A stretch of DNA of 64,000 bases from Amycolatopsis regifaucium (GCF_001613935.1 NZ_LQCI01000034.1:1217031-1281030), one strand, 5' to 3'; shown: positions 41,430-49,311, numbered from the stretch's first letter. A program made the numbers and translations. Notes: generated from the sequence alone by a model not told the origin.

Positions 41430-42269
41430 TCAGCGGGATCGTGAGCGCACGGCTTCGATGACCTCGTCGTCCCACCGGTGGGTCCGGATCAGCCGGTACC
41501 GCTCGGAAGCCACCCACTGGTACGCCTCGGCATCGGTGCGGTCGCCGATCAGGTCCGCCTGCCGCAGCATCGCCACTACCGGCACGTACTCCTCGTCGAA
41601 CCACCGTTGCGCCAACGTCGCCCGATCCGAGTAGCGACCTTCGTCCTGCATCAGCCGGAAACCCCACGCCTCCACGTGCTCACCGAGCCGCGCGTAATCC
41701 CACGGATCGGTGAACACCACCGAAGCCCGCGCGTGCCCGGAAAGCGGGACGCGCTCCAGGAACAGCCGCCGGTAGTCCTTCACGATGAGATCGCCGCGGT
41801 ACCGGATGCCGCTCGGGTCCACTTTGGTCCGCACCTCGGTGACCATCGCCTCTATCGTGGACAGTCCCATCGCGTGTCCCACCGAAACGCGGTGATGCCC
41901 GTCGATGATGAAGTGCAGTTCCCCGACGCGGTACACCTCGATCGGCGGGATCGACTCACCGCGTCTGGACGCGAGCGCCAGCCGTTCCCAGCGTTCGCGG
42001 ACGCGGCCGGAGGTCGGGCGGAAGCGGCGGTCGAAATCGCGGCCCCGGTCGACGCTGCCGACGATCGAATCGAGCCGGATCACCCGCGGCCCGATCTTCC
42101 GCTCGCCGAGATAGCCGAGCGCGTCGACCACCTCGTGGAACGGCAGCATGATGTTGACGTCGTCGGGCTCGCGGCGTAGCCAGGTCGCCAGTCGTGACAG
42201 GACCTGTCGCCGTCGCGCGCGGAGGAAGTCGTGCTCCGCGTCCGCCCGGGGAAAACCGGTGTCCTTCAT
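41430..42269 (-). CDS. ParB N-terminal-like domain protein
   Basis: 279 residues. The ParB/sulfiredoxin-like motif is clear: VGELHFIIDGHHRVSVGHAM (GHHR), with IPPIEVYRVG before it. The N-terminus (FLRARRRQVLSRLATWLRRE) is basic and helical. No ParB helix-turn-helix or CTP-specific motif beyond GHHR is obvious, and no parA is near, so it is not the chromosome-partition ParB. ATG 42269 shares ATGA with the upstream phosphoesterase gene, so the two are coupled. The domain could be an ATP/CTP-using or nuclease module (inference). Confidence 0.75.
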   Translation of the reverse strand: MKDTGFPRADAEHDFLRARRRQVLSRLATWLRREPDDVNIMLPFHEVVDALGYLGERKIGPRVIRLDSIVGSVDRGRDFDRRFRPTSGRVRERWERLALASRRGESIPPIEVYRVGELHFIIDGHHRVSVGHAMGLSTIEAMVTEVRTKVDPSGIRYRGDLIVKDYRRLFLERVPLSGHARASVVFTDPWDYARLGEHVEAWGFRLMQDEGRYSDRATLAQRWFDEEYVPVVAMLRQADLIGDRTDAEAYQWVASERYRLIRTHRWDDEVIEAVRSRSR

Positions 42270-42913
42270 ACGAACTCCATGATCCGGTGCCCGACCACGT
42301 TGCGTACCGTGGTTTCGCCGACCACCCGGTCCGGCACGGGTTCGCCGTGCGGGTGGATGTGCCCGTGCAGCAACCATTTCGGCCGCAGCAACTCGATCGT
42401 GCGATGGAGACAGTCGAAGCCGCGGTGCGGTGGATCCTCGCGGTCACCGCAGTGCCGCGGCGGCGCGTGGGTGAGCAGGATGTCGACGTCCCGCCCGTCC
42501 CGCCGACGACGCAGCCGCGCACGGCGCACGAGCCGCCGCGCACGCCGCGCCTGCTGGCGTTGCGTCCATTGGTTCGGGCCCTCGTTGTAGCGGACCGAAC
42601 CGCCGAGCCCGGCGACCCGGAGCCCGCCGATGTCGACGACCCGGCCGTCCGCGTTCACCCCGCCGGCCGGGCCCGGCCACTCCGCCGGAAAACCGTCCAT
42701 CATGGACAGTCCGCCGTGACGGGTGTAGCCCGACAGGTCGGGATCGTGGTTGCCCGGGACGAACACGCACGGTACGTCGAGCGCACTCGACAGGAACTCC
42801 AGGTAGTCGTACGGCAGGTCGCCGGCGCCGATGACGAGGTCGGCCGGGTGGTTGAGGACCGCGGAGGTCCACAAGCGCTCCTCGACCTCGTCCGCGACGA
42901 CCAATGCCTTCAT
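42266..42913 (-). CDS. calcineurin-like metallophosphoesterase
   Basis: 215 residues. Metal-site motifs: VIGAGDLPYDY (GD), CVFVPGNHDPD (GNHD), DILLTHAPPRH (H) and WLLHGHIHPHG (GHxH). The first DxH motif is altered: the N-terminus reads VVADEVEERL, with Val at the usual His. A very basic insert (ARRARRLVRRARLRRRR) sits before the fourth motif and might bind nucleic acid. Its stop overlaps the start of the ParB-like gene (ATGA). Substrate unknown. Confidence 0.8.
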   Translation of the reverse strand: MKALVVADEVEERLWTSAVLNHPADLVIGAGDLPYDYLEFLSSALDVPCVFVPGNHDPDLSGYTRHGGLSMMDGFPAEWPGPAGGVNADGRVVDIGGLRVAGLGGSVRYNEGPNQWTQRQQARRARRLVRRARLRRRRDGRDVDILLTHAPPRHCGDREDPPHRGFDCLHRTIELLRPKWLLHGHIHPHGEPVPDRVVGETTVRNVVGHRIMEFV

Positions 42914-42938
42914 ACGCCCCAGCGTAATGCCGGGCGCG

Positions 42939-43055
42939 CTATTTGGTGCCGTGCGCGAACGCGGGGTCCTTGGCGATGATCGCGATCACGATGCCCAGCC
43001 ATACGAGGCAGAAGGCGAGAGCCCAGAACTTGAGGTTGGTCAGGATCCTTGGCAT
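42939..43055 (-). CDS. 38-residue single-helix membrane protein downstream of corA
   Basis: ATG 43055 to TAG 42939 encodes MPRILTNLKFWALAFCLVWL followed by GIVIAIIAKDPAFAHGTK: a basic start, one strong transmembrane helix, and a short tail. GGAG lies nine bases before the ATG. It begins 33 bases after the corA stop on the same strand, so it is probably co-transcribed with the Mg2+ channel. Small helix proteins that modulate magnesium transporters are known in enterobacteria (MgtS, MgtR); a similar role here is only an inference. Confidence 0.65.
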   Translation of the reverse strand: MPRILTNLKFWALAFCLVWLGIVIAIIAKDPAFAHGTK

Positions 43056-43088
43056 GGGGGAACTCCAGTACTACCGAAGGGAAGGTGC

Positions 43089-44177
43089 TCAGAGCCAGCG
43101 GTTCTTCCTGAATATTCGGTAGAGCAGGATGCAGACGCCGAAGATGACCGTCATCGCCACCGGGTAGCCGAAGCGCCAATGCAACTCCGGCATGTAGTCG
43201 AAGTTCATTCCGTAGATGCCGGCCAGCGCCGTGGGGACCGCGATGATCGCCGCCCACGCGGTGATCTTGCGCATGTCGGTGTTCTGCTGGAGCGTGATCT
43301 TCGCCAGTGTCGCGTCCACCAGGGTGGTCAGCAGTTCGTCGAAGTTCGCGACCCGCTCCGCCACGGTCGTCAAGTGGTCGGAGACGTCGCGGAAGTACGA
43401 GCGGACCTCGTCCGGGATCAGCCGCGTGTAGCCCTCGGCGAGCCGCTGCAGCGGAGTGCCCAGCGGCATGACCGCGCGCCGCAGCTCCAGCACCTCGCGT
43501 TTCATGAAGTAGATCTGCTCGGCGCTCACCTTGGACCGCGGCGCGAAGACGTGCGTCTCCATCTCGTCGATGTCCGACTCGATCGCGGTGGTGACGTCCA
43601 GGTAGTGGTCGACCACGTGGTCCGCGATCGCGTGCAGCACCGCGGACGGGCCGAGGTCGAGCCGCTCCGGGTCCTGGTCGAGTTCGCGGCGCAGCCGGGC
43701 GAGCCCCGAATGGTTCCCGTGCCGCACGGTGATCACGAAGTCGCGGCCGAGGAACGCCATCAGCTCGCCGGTCTCGACGATCTCGTTCGCCGTCGCGGGT
43801 GACTCGTGTTCGACGTAGCGGACCGTCTTCAGCACCATGAACAGCGTGTCGTCGTAGCGTTCGAGCTTGGGTCGCTGGTGCGCTTCGAGCGCGTCCTCGA
43901 CGGCCAGTTCGTGCAGGCCGAAGGTATCCGCGATGCCCTGTATCTGGACGGCGTCCGGCTCGTGCAGGCCGATCCAGACGAATCCGGCGTGCCGCTTGCG
44001 CACCTCTTTGATCGCCTCGGAGTGCGACCAGCGGCCGGGCAGACGCTTGCCCTCCACGTACACCGCGCAATCGACGACGTACGCCGAAAGGGGGACGGGC
44101 AACGGGCGATCGGGGACGCTCTTGGCGCGGCCGTTGCTCCGGCCGCGAAGGCCGCCGAGCGAGGGAATGGCAGGCAT
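43089..44177 (-). CDS. corA: magnesium/cobalt channel protein CorA
   Basis: 362 residues. The pore signature GMN is seen in LAGIYGMNFDYMPELHWRFG, between two C-terminal helices (WAAIIAVPTALAGIYG and FGYPVAMTVIFGVCILLYRIF), and the C-terminus is basic (FRKNRWL). A large N-terminal cytoplasmic domain with a long helix (DIDEMETHVFAPRSKVSAEQ) precedes it. Forms a pentameric Mg2+ channel. ATG 44177 with AGGAGA upstream. The 5' region carries a leader ORF and long-range stem, and a small membrane protein follows. Homologue of Rv1239c. Confidence 0.93.
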   Translation of the reverse strand: MPAIPSLGGLRGRSNGRAKSVPDRPLPVPLSAYVVDCAVYVEGKRLPGRWSHSEAIKEVRKRHAGFVWIGLHEPDAVQIQGIADTFGLHELAVEDALEAHQRPKLERYDDTLFMVLKTVRYVEHESPATANEIVETGELMAFLGRDFVITVRHGNHSGLARLRRELDQDPERLDLGPSAVLHAIADHVVDHYLDVTTAIESDIDEMETHVFAPRSKVSAEQIYFMKREVLELRRAVMPLGTPLQRLAEGYTRLIPDEVRSYFRDVSDHLTTVAERVANFDELLTTLVDATLAKITLQQNTDMRKITAWAAIIAVPTALAGIYGMNFDYMPELHWRFGYPVAMTVIFGVCILLYRIFRKNRWL

Positions 44178-44253
44178 GGGATCTCCTGGGCAGACGTCGT
44201 GCGTTGTGCGCGAAGACGACGGGCCAAGCGGTCGGGGGGCCGCTCGGCTAGGC

Positions 44254-44319
44254 CAGCGTTCCCGGTTTCGTCAGCCCTGCCAGGTGGGGAACCGGCGAGA
44301 CGTGAAGGTGGGAACGCTG
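44254..44319 (-). promoter_or_regulatory. long-range RNA stem in the corA leader
   Basis: On the minus strand CAGCGTTCCC (44319-44310, inside the leader ORF) is perfectly complementary to GGGAACGCTG (44263-44254, after the leader stop). A second stem, CGAGCGG with CCGCTTG around a C-run, lies just downstream (about 44224-44246). Ribosome position on the leader could decide which stem forms (inference). Confidence 0.5.
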
Positions 44320-44354
44320 CGACTACTAGGAAGCGGACTATCGCCACTGGACAT
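44271..44354 (-). CDS. candidate 27-residue leader peptide of corA
   Basis: A small ORF in the corA 5' region: ATG 44354, TGA 44271, 27 residues, starting MSSGDSPLPSS and ending RRFPTWQG with four prolines. GGAGGTGAGG lies six bases upstream, the best ribosome-binding site in the neighbourhood. Its codons 12-15 can pair with RNA just after its stop (see next entry). Proline-containing leaders control mgtA/mgtC and corA in Salmonella by ribosome progress at low Mg2+; by analogy this may be a translation-sensitive switch (inference). Not seen expressed. Confidence 0.5.
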   Translation of the reverse strand: MSSGDSPLPSSRSVPTFTSRRFPTWQG

Positions 44355-44500
44355 CGGGTTCCTCACCTCCTCGGCTCGGCGGACGGTTACGCAGTGGTGT
44401 GGGTCGCGTTGACGACCCGACACCAATGGTCGAGGGTACTCCTCAACACGAAGGCCTGTCGTTCCAGGCTCACGCCGCGTTACTCGTGCAGGAGGAATGG

Positions 44501-45004
44501 GTGCAGTTCGGTCGCTATTACGAAGAGTTCGAGGTCGGCGCGGTCTACAAGCACTGGCCGGGCAAAACGGTCACCGAGTACGACGACCACCTGTTCTGCC
44601 TGATCACCATGAACCACCACCCGCTGCACCTCGACGCGCACTACGCGCAGGAGACCACCGAGTTCGGCAAGAACGTCGTGGTCGGCAACTACATCTACTC
44701 GCTGCTGCTCGGGATGTCGGTGCCGGACGTGTCCGGCAAGGCGATCGCGAACCTCGAGGTCGAGTCGCTGAAGCACGTGAAGCCGACCTTCCACGGCGAC
44801 ACCATCTACGGCGAGACCGAGGTGCTGGACAAGACGCCGTCGAAGTCGAAGGACGATCGAGGCGTCGTCTACGTCGAGACGCGCGGGTACAAGCAGGACG
44901 GCACGATCGTGTGTGTGTTCCGTCGCAAGGTGATGGTGCCGAAGCGGTCCTACGGTGACACCAGGGGCGGTGAACAGCCCGGCCGCCCCGTCCCGCACGA
45001 ATAA
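44501..45004 (+). CDS. MaoC-family dehydratase
   Basis: 167 residues, hot-dog-fold hydratase. Conserved features: FGRYYEEFEVGAVYKHWPGK, MNHHPLHLDAHYAQETTEFG (catalytic Asp/His region of MaoC hydratases), GDTIYGETEVLD. Related to mesaconyl-CoA/beta-methylmalyl-CoA dehydratases, but the substrate is not certain. GTG 44501 is chosen: AGGAGG ends five bases before it and the family begins MQFGRYYEEF; the frame back to 44399 is not conserved in style. Followed 33 bases later by DUF2332. Confidence 0.88.
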   Translation: MQFGRYYEEFEVGAVYKHWPGKTVTEYDDHLFCLITMNHHPLHLDAHYAQETTEFGKNVVVGNYIYSLLLGMSVPDVSGKAIANLEVESLKHVKPTFHGDTIYGETEVLDKTPSKSKDDRGVVYVETRGYKQDGTIVCVFRRKVMVPKRSYGDTRGGEQPGRPVPHE

Positions 45005-45037
45005 TGGGTGTCACGAACGGGAAGAGGGAGCGAGTCG

Positions 45038-46141
45038 ATGCCCATCGGGCTGGATGAGATCAAGCGCAGGCTGCGGAAGTTCGCGACGGTCGAGGCGGCC
45101 GGGGTTTCGCCGCTGTACGAGCACCTGGCGGCCAAGGCGGCCGATGACGACGACGTCGCCGGGCTCCTGACCGACGCCCGTGGCGGCGAGGCGCGCGGGA
45201 CGCTGCTGATGGCGACCGCGCACCGGCTCGTCCAGGCCGACCCGATCCACCCGCTTTCGCGGTACTACCCCTCCGTCGGCGGCTTCGACGGCGTGGACTC
45301 GGAGACGTGGCCGCTGTTCCGCTCGTTCCTGCTGGAGCGGGCGGACAAGGCACGGGCCATCATTTCTTCGCGCTACACGCAGACCAACGAGGTCCGCCGC
45401 GCCGCGCTGGTCTACCCCGCCGTCACGACGGCGGCGAAGGAGGCAGGCGGGAAGATCGCGCTGCTCGAGGTCGGTTGCAGCGCGGGGCTGCTGCTCGGGC
45501 TGGACAAGTACGCCTATCGCTACCAGTGCGGCGGTGAGCAGCTCACCGCCGGACCCGCGAAGGCCGCTGTCGGCCTGCACTGCGCGCTCGACCTCGCCCC
45601 AGGAGCCGTCACGCCGAAGATGCCGAAGAAGCTGGCGATCACCGCCCGCGCCGGTCTCGACCGTGCCCCGGTGGACCTGAGCGACGAAGACGAACTGGCC
45701 TGGCTCGAAGCCTGCGTCTGGGCCGACCAGCCGGACCGCATCCGGCTCCTGCGCACGGCCGCGGCCGCGCAGGGCAAGCAGCGGCCGGAGCTCATCACAG
45801 GTGACGCCGTCGACGACCTCGCCTCCGCCGCCGCCACCTTGCCCGCCGATGTTCCGCTGGTCGTGCTGACCAGCCACGTGCTGGCGTACCTGGGGGAGCG
45901 GCGAGCGGACTTCGTCGACGCGCTGCGGAAGCTGGCGGGGGACCGGCCGCTGTGGTGGGTCAGCGAGGAGTTCTACGGCGCCGCTTTGGAGCCGTTGCTG
46001 CCCGGGCGGACCGAACTGGCCGACACCAACGGCGGGACGGCGGTCCTCGGGCTCGTGCGATGGGAAGGCGACACGCCGGAAGTGCGCGCGCTCGCCAGGA
46101 CGGCGCCGCACGGACAGCGGATGACCTGGCTGCCGGCTTAG
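45038..46141 (+). CDS. DUF2332 domain protein
   Basis: 367 residues matching DUF2332: HPLSRYYPSVGGF early, then TNEVRRAALVYPAVT, LLEVGCSAGLLLGLDKYAYR and LAITARAGLDRAPVDLSDED. The LEVGCSAGL segment resembles motif I of SAM-dependent methyltransferases, suggesting a Rossmann-like methyltransferase fold (inference). ATG 45038 follows GAGGGAG; GTG 45008 would add ten residues. Function unknown. Confidence 0.82.
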   Translation: MPIGLDEIKRRLRKFATVEAAGVSPLYEHLAAKAADDDDVAGLLTDARGGEARGTLLMATAHRLVQADPIHPLSRYYPSVGGFDGVDSETWPLFRSFLLERADKARAIISSRYTQTNEVRRAALVYPAVTTAAKEAGGKIALLEVGCSAGLLLGLDKYAYRYQCGGEQLTAGPAKAAVGLHCALDLAPGAVTPKMPKKLAITARAGLDRAPVDLSDEDELAWLEACVWADQPDRIRLLRTAAAAQGKQRPELITGDAVDDLASAAATLPADVPLVVLTSHVLAYLGERRADFVDALRKLAGDRPLWWVSEEFYGAALEPLLPGRTELADTNGGTAVLGLVRWEGDTPEVRALARTAPHGQRMTWLPA

Positions 46142-46244
46142 CCTTTCGCCTGTTCGGAAGTGCCGGTAAAGCATCGGGAGGTTGATTTTCACCTCTCGCG
46201 CTGCTTTATCGTCACGTCATTTGCCAAATCGAGTACGGCATTTG

Positions 46245-46673
46245 TCACGGAGAGGAGAAATTGCCCGTCGGCAACACCTTCCAGTCGCGGAGAGTGACGA
46301 ACAGGAGTTCGGCCAACCGGCCGTGTTCATCGAGTTCGATCAAGGTGCGGGCATCGATCCAGCGGGCGTCGTCGGCGTCGTCGCCGGCACGGAGAGTGCC
46401 ACCGGTGACCGAGCAGGCGTAGTCGTGGATGTCGTACGGGCCGCGACGGACATTGCCGACGAGTGTGCCCGGCGTCACGTTCAGTCCGGTCTCTTCTCGC
46501 ATTTCCCGGATCACGGCCGCTTCGTCCGATTCGCCTGGTTCGACCCGCCCACCGGGGACCGACCACAGTCCACGTCCGGGTTCATTCGCTCGCCGGATCA
46601 GGAGAATCCGCCCGTGTTCGTCGTGGACGATGCCGCCGACACAGCGGACGGTGCTGTCCGAAACGGTGTTCAT
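46245..46673 (-). CDS. Nudix hydrolase
   Basis: 142 residues. Nudix box GRVEPGESDEAAVIREMREETGL fits GX5EX7REUXEEXGU exactly, with GLWSVPGG before it. Hydrolyses a nucleoside diphosphate linked to another group; the substrate is not readable. Divergent from the structured element and small membrane protein at 46732-47021. ATG 46673. Confidence 0.88.
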   Translation of the reverse strand: MNTVSDSTVRCVGGIVHDEHGRILLIRRANEPGRGLWSVPGGRVEPGESDEAAVIREMREETGLNVTPGTLVGNVRRGPYDIHDYACSVTGGTLRAGDDADDARWIDARTLIELDEHGRLAELLFVTLRDWKVLPTGNFSSP

Positions 46674-46731
46674 TCCCGAATGGTAGACGCGGACGTCCTG
46701 ACAACGACTGTCCTATACACGGAGAGTAGCC

Positions 46732-46804
46732 GTACGGTACACTTCCCACCGCCGGCTGACCCAAGCGCGGGACTTCCCTCCCGCGCCGGTGGAAGGTGCG
46801 GTAC
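46732..46804 (+). ncRNA. candidate structured 5' RNA element, 73 nt
   Basis: A long stem: outer GTAC/GTAC and GTAC/GTGC pairs (46732-46740 with 46796-46804), a bulged A, CTTCCCACCG with CGGTGGAAG (one bulged C), a 13-base one-sided bulge CCGGCTGACCCAA, and a capping hairpin GCGCGGGA-CTTCCC-TCCCGCGC. It ends 55 bases before the GTG of the 53-residue membrane protein. No known riboswitch class recognised. It could equally be read from the other strand before the Nudix gene. Confidence 0.45.
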
Positions 46805-46859
46805 AAAATGAATGGTCAGTATCCGCAGTCAGTCACCGTAAGAGACAGGATTGATCGCC

Positions 46860-47021
46860 GTGAACGCGAAAAAGCTCCTCACTTTCGCAGGAATCGCGTT
46901 GGTGCTGTTCTTCGTGATCGCGCAGCCAGGTCAGGCCGCGGGCCTCGTGGGAAACATCATCGGCTTCCTGCGTGATTCGGCCGAATCAGTGATCACCTTC
47001 GTCAGCAGCGTCTTCAGCTAG
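46860..47021 (+). CDS. 53-residue membrane/secreted small protein
   Basis: GTG 46860 to TAG 47019-47021. Sequence starts MNAKKLLTFAGIALVLFFVI and continues AQPGQAAGLVGNIIGFLRDS then AESVITFVSSVFS: a basic start, one hydrophobic helix resembling a signal peptide with AQPGQA-type cleavage, and an amphipathic remainder. It lies 24 bases upstream of the PH-domain gene and is probably co-transcribed. Function unknown. Codon use is consistent with a real gene. Confidence 0.65.
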   Translation: MNAKKLLTFAGIALVLFFVIAQPGQAAGLVGNIIGFLRDSAESVITFVSSVFS

Positions 47022-47045
47022 CGGAGGAGCGGATACTCTCCCAGT

Positions 47046-47606
47046 ATGTTCGCCCCACGCGATCCAGACGAGTATCTCCTTGACACCGAACGGCGGGTCA
47101 TCAGGATCCGCCGTCACTGGGCTGTGCTGTTGTGGGACACCTTCGAGGCGATCGCGCTGCTGGCGATCTGCGTCCTGGTGTCCTACCTCCTGCCGGCCGC
47201 CGCCTGGGTGATCCAGAACATCCTCTGGTACGCCGCGCTGCTGGTCGTCCTGCGGTTCGCGTACATCGTGATGGAGTGGTGGGTCGAGCGGCTGGTCGTC
47301 ACCGACAAGCGGTTCGTGATGACCACCGGCGTCTTCACCACGAAGGTGCTGATGATGCCGATCACCAAGGTCACCGACCTCACCTACGAACGTTCGGCGT
47401 GGGGCCGGATGATGGGGTACGGGACGATGGTGGTCGAGTCGGCCGGTCAGATCCAGGCGCTGAACCGCATCGACTACCTGCCGAGGCCGGAAGAGTTCTA
47501 CGACACGATCTCCGAGCTGGTGTTCGGCGACAAGCAGAAGCAGGCCGAGCGCTTCTCGATGATCAAGGCCCAGCGCGCCGCCCGCGGCAAGAAGAAGGTC
47601 GGCTAG
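47046..47606 (+). CDS. membrane protein with bacterial PH (bPH2/YdbT-like) domain
   Basis: 186 residues. Two hydrophobic helices early (AIALLAICVLVSYLLPAAAW, NILWYAALLVVLRFAYIVME) and a bPH2-like domain (WWVERLVVTDKRFVMTTGVF, VLMMPITKVTDLTYERSAWG, YGTMVVESAGQIQALNRIDY). The C-terminus is basic (AARGKKKVG). Function unknown; related proteins are widespread in actinobacteria. It follows a small membrane protein in the same orientation. Confidence 0.85.
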   Translation: MFAPRDPDEYLLDTERRVIRIRRHWAVLLWDTFEAIALLAICVLVSYLLPAAAWVIQNILWYAALLVVLRFAYIVMEWWVERLVVTDKRFVMTTGVFTTKVLMMPITKVTDLTYERSAWGRMMGYGTMVVESAGQIQALNRIDYLPRPEEFYDTISELVFGDKQKQAERFSMIKAQRAARGKKKVG

Positions 47607-47812
47607 CCGCCGGACCGACTCAGCGGTGACCAAGGAGTCTCGGCCTCGGCTGAAACGACCCAGGTCTTTTGATCTTTTGGAGTCGCGCGCCTTGTGGCCG
47701 CCAGGCCTGAGGGCCGCGATGGCAGGGCGCCGTCGTCGTCGGCTGCAACGCAGGTCACCCTAGTCTCGCCCTGGCAGCGCGGCCCTGATCAGCGCGATAG
47801 ACAATACAGTCG

Positions 47813-48676
47813 ATGCGCATCGACCTGCACGCCCACTCCACCGCCTCCGACGGCACCGACAGCCCGGCCGGGCTCGTCGCCGCCGCCGCGAAGGCGGGCC
47901 TCGACGTAGTCGCGATCACCGATCACGACACCACGGCCGGCTGGGCCCCGGCCGCCGAGGCACTCCCGCCGGGTCTTTCCCTCGTGCCCGGTGCCGAGCT
48001 GTCCACGATCTCCGTCGATCCGGTGACCGGGCGGCACGTCAGCGTCCATCTGCTCGCGTACCTCTTCGATCCCGAGTCGCCCGCGCTCGTCGCGGAGCAG
48101 ACCCGGCTGCGGTCGGAGCGACGGTGGCGGCTGCGCGTGATGGCCGAACGGATGGCTGCCGACGGCCTGCCGGTCGACCCCGACGAGGTCATGTCGCTGC
48201 TGCCCGAGGACGGTTCGGCCGGGCGCCCGCACCTCGCGCAGGCCTTGGTGCGCGCCGGCGTCGTCTCTTCGGTGAACGAAGCCTTCGGAAGCCATCTCGG
48301 CAACGGCAGCGGGTATTTCGTGGCGCGGCAGGACACGCTCGTGGAGGACGCGATCGACATGATCGCGGAAGCGGGCGGTGTCACCGTGATCGCGCATCCC
48401 TTCGCCTACTCGCGGGGCGCGACCATCACCGTCGACGTGCTGACCGATCTCGCCCGGCGCGGCCTGACCGGCGTCGAGGTCGACCATCCGAACCACGACG
48501 AGGAGACCCGCGTCCAGCTGCACGGGCTGGCGGGGGAGCTGGGACTCGTGCGCACCGGGTCGAGCGACTATCACGGCACGAACAAGACCATCGACCTCGG
48601 CGACGAGACCACCGACCCGCTCGCGCTGGAGGAACTCGTCTCGCGGTCGACCGGGTACGAGGTCGTGACCCGGTGA
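47813..48676 (+). CDS. PHP-domain phosphoesterase
   Basis: 287 residues. Metal-binding motifs: LHAHSTASDGTDSPAGL (HxH), VVAITDHDTTAGW (DHD), TVIAHPFAYSRG (HP) and RTGSSDYHGTNK (DYHG). These match the group that includes the 3',5'-nucleoside bisphosphate phosphatase/RNase AM proteins, so hydrolysis of short RNA or pAp is likely (inference). GTG/ATG: starts at ATG 47813. Its stop overlaps the marC start (GTGA). Confidence 0.88.
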   Translation: MRIDLHAHSTASDGTDSPAGLVAAAAKAGLDVVAITDHDTTAGWAPAAEALPPGLSLVPGAELSTISVDPVTGRHVSVHLLAYLFDPESPALVAEQTRLRSERRWRLRVMAERMAADGLPVDPDEVMSLLPEDGSAGRPHLAQALVRAGVVSSVNEAFGSHLGNGSGYFVARQDTLVEDAIDMIAEAGGVTVIAHPFAYSRGATITVDVLTDLARRGLTGVEVDHPNHDEETRVQLHGLAGELGLVRTGSSDYHGTNKTIDLGDETTDPLALEELVSRSTGYEVVTR

Positions 48677-49302
48677 CGATCACGGACTTCTTCGACGCGC
48701 GCCTGTTCATGAGCGCGACGATCACGCTGATCGTCATCATGGACCCGCCCGGCACGGTGCCGGTGTTCCTGAGTCTGACCGGCCGCAAGTCCGTGGCGTT
48801 CCGCGCCAAGGCCGCACGGCAGGCGGTGCTGGTGTCGCTGCTGGTGATCTCGTTGTTCGCCGTGGCGGGCCAAGCGATCCTGTCGTATCTCGGCATCGGC
48901 ATCCCCGCGCTGCAGGGCGCGGGCGGGCTGTTGCTGCTGCTGATCGCGCTGCAGCTGCTGACCGGCAAGACCGGCGGCGAGGCCGAAGCGGCGAGCGACG
49001 ACGTCAACGTCGCGCTGGTGCCGCTCGGGACGCCGCTGCTCGCCGGTCCCGGCGCGATCGCCGCGACCATCGTCTTCGTGCGACAGGCCGACGGGCACGT
49101 CGGCGCGTACGTGGCTCTCGCGCTTTCGATCGTGACGGTGCACTTCGTGCTGTACCTGTGCATGCGGTACTCGGGTGTGGTCATCCGGCTGATCAAGGAG
49201 AGCGGGATCACGCTGCTGGCGAAGATCGCCGGTCTGCTGCTGGCCGCGATCGCCGTCGAACTGGTGGCGAACTCGGTGAAGGGCTTCATCGCGGGCACGT
49301 GA
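48673..49302 (+). CDS. MarC-family integral membrane protein
   Basis: 209 residues with six expected helices. Family markers: IMDPPGTVPVFLSLT, GLLLLLIALQLLTGKTGG and VALVPLGTPLLAGPGAIAAT. MarC proteins have no proven transport function. GTG 48673 overlaps the PHP stop in GTGA, so the two are coupled. An R-family element follows nine bases after the stop. Confidence 0.88.
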   Translation: MTITDFFDARLFMSATITLIVIMDPPGTVPVFLSLTGRKSVAFRAKAARQAVLVSLLVISLFAVAGQAILSYLGIGIPALQGAGGLLLLLIALQLLTGKTGGEAEAASDDVNVALVPLGTPLLAGPGAIAATIVFVRQADGHVGAYVALALSIVTVHFVLYLCMRYSGVVIRLIKESGITLLAKIAGLLLAAIAVELVANSVKGFIAGT

Positions 49303-49311
49303 CCCGGCGAT

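Noticed and set aside
41430..42269. chromosome-partition ParB
   Set aside because: Only the N-terminal-like GHHR domain is present, no parA or parS-like sites are near, and it is coupled to a phosphoesterase.
44178..44398. M-box (ykoK) magnesium riboswitch upstream of corA
   Set aside because: A GAGGTGAGG segment first suggested it, but the other conserved M-box parts such as GCUAAAGCU are absent. The same GAGGTGAGG is better explained as the leader ORF's ribosome-binding site.
46732..46804. tRNA gene
   Set aside because: Length is right but there is no T-loop, D-loop or acceptor pattern; the fold is one long bulged hairpin.
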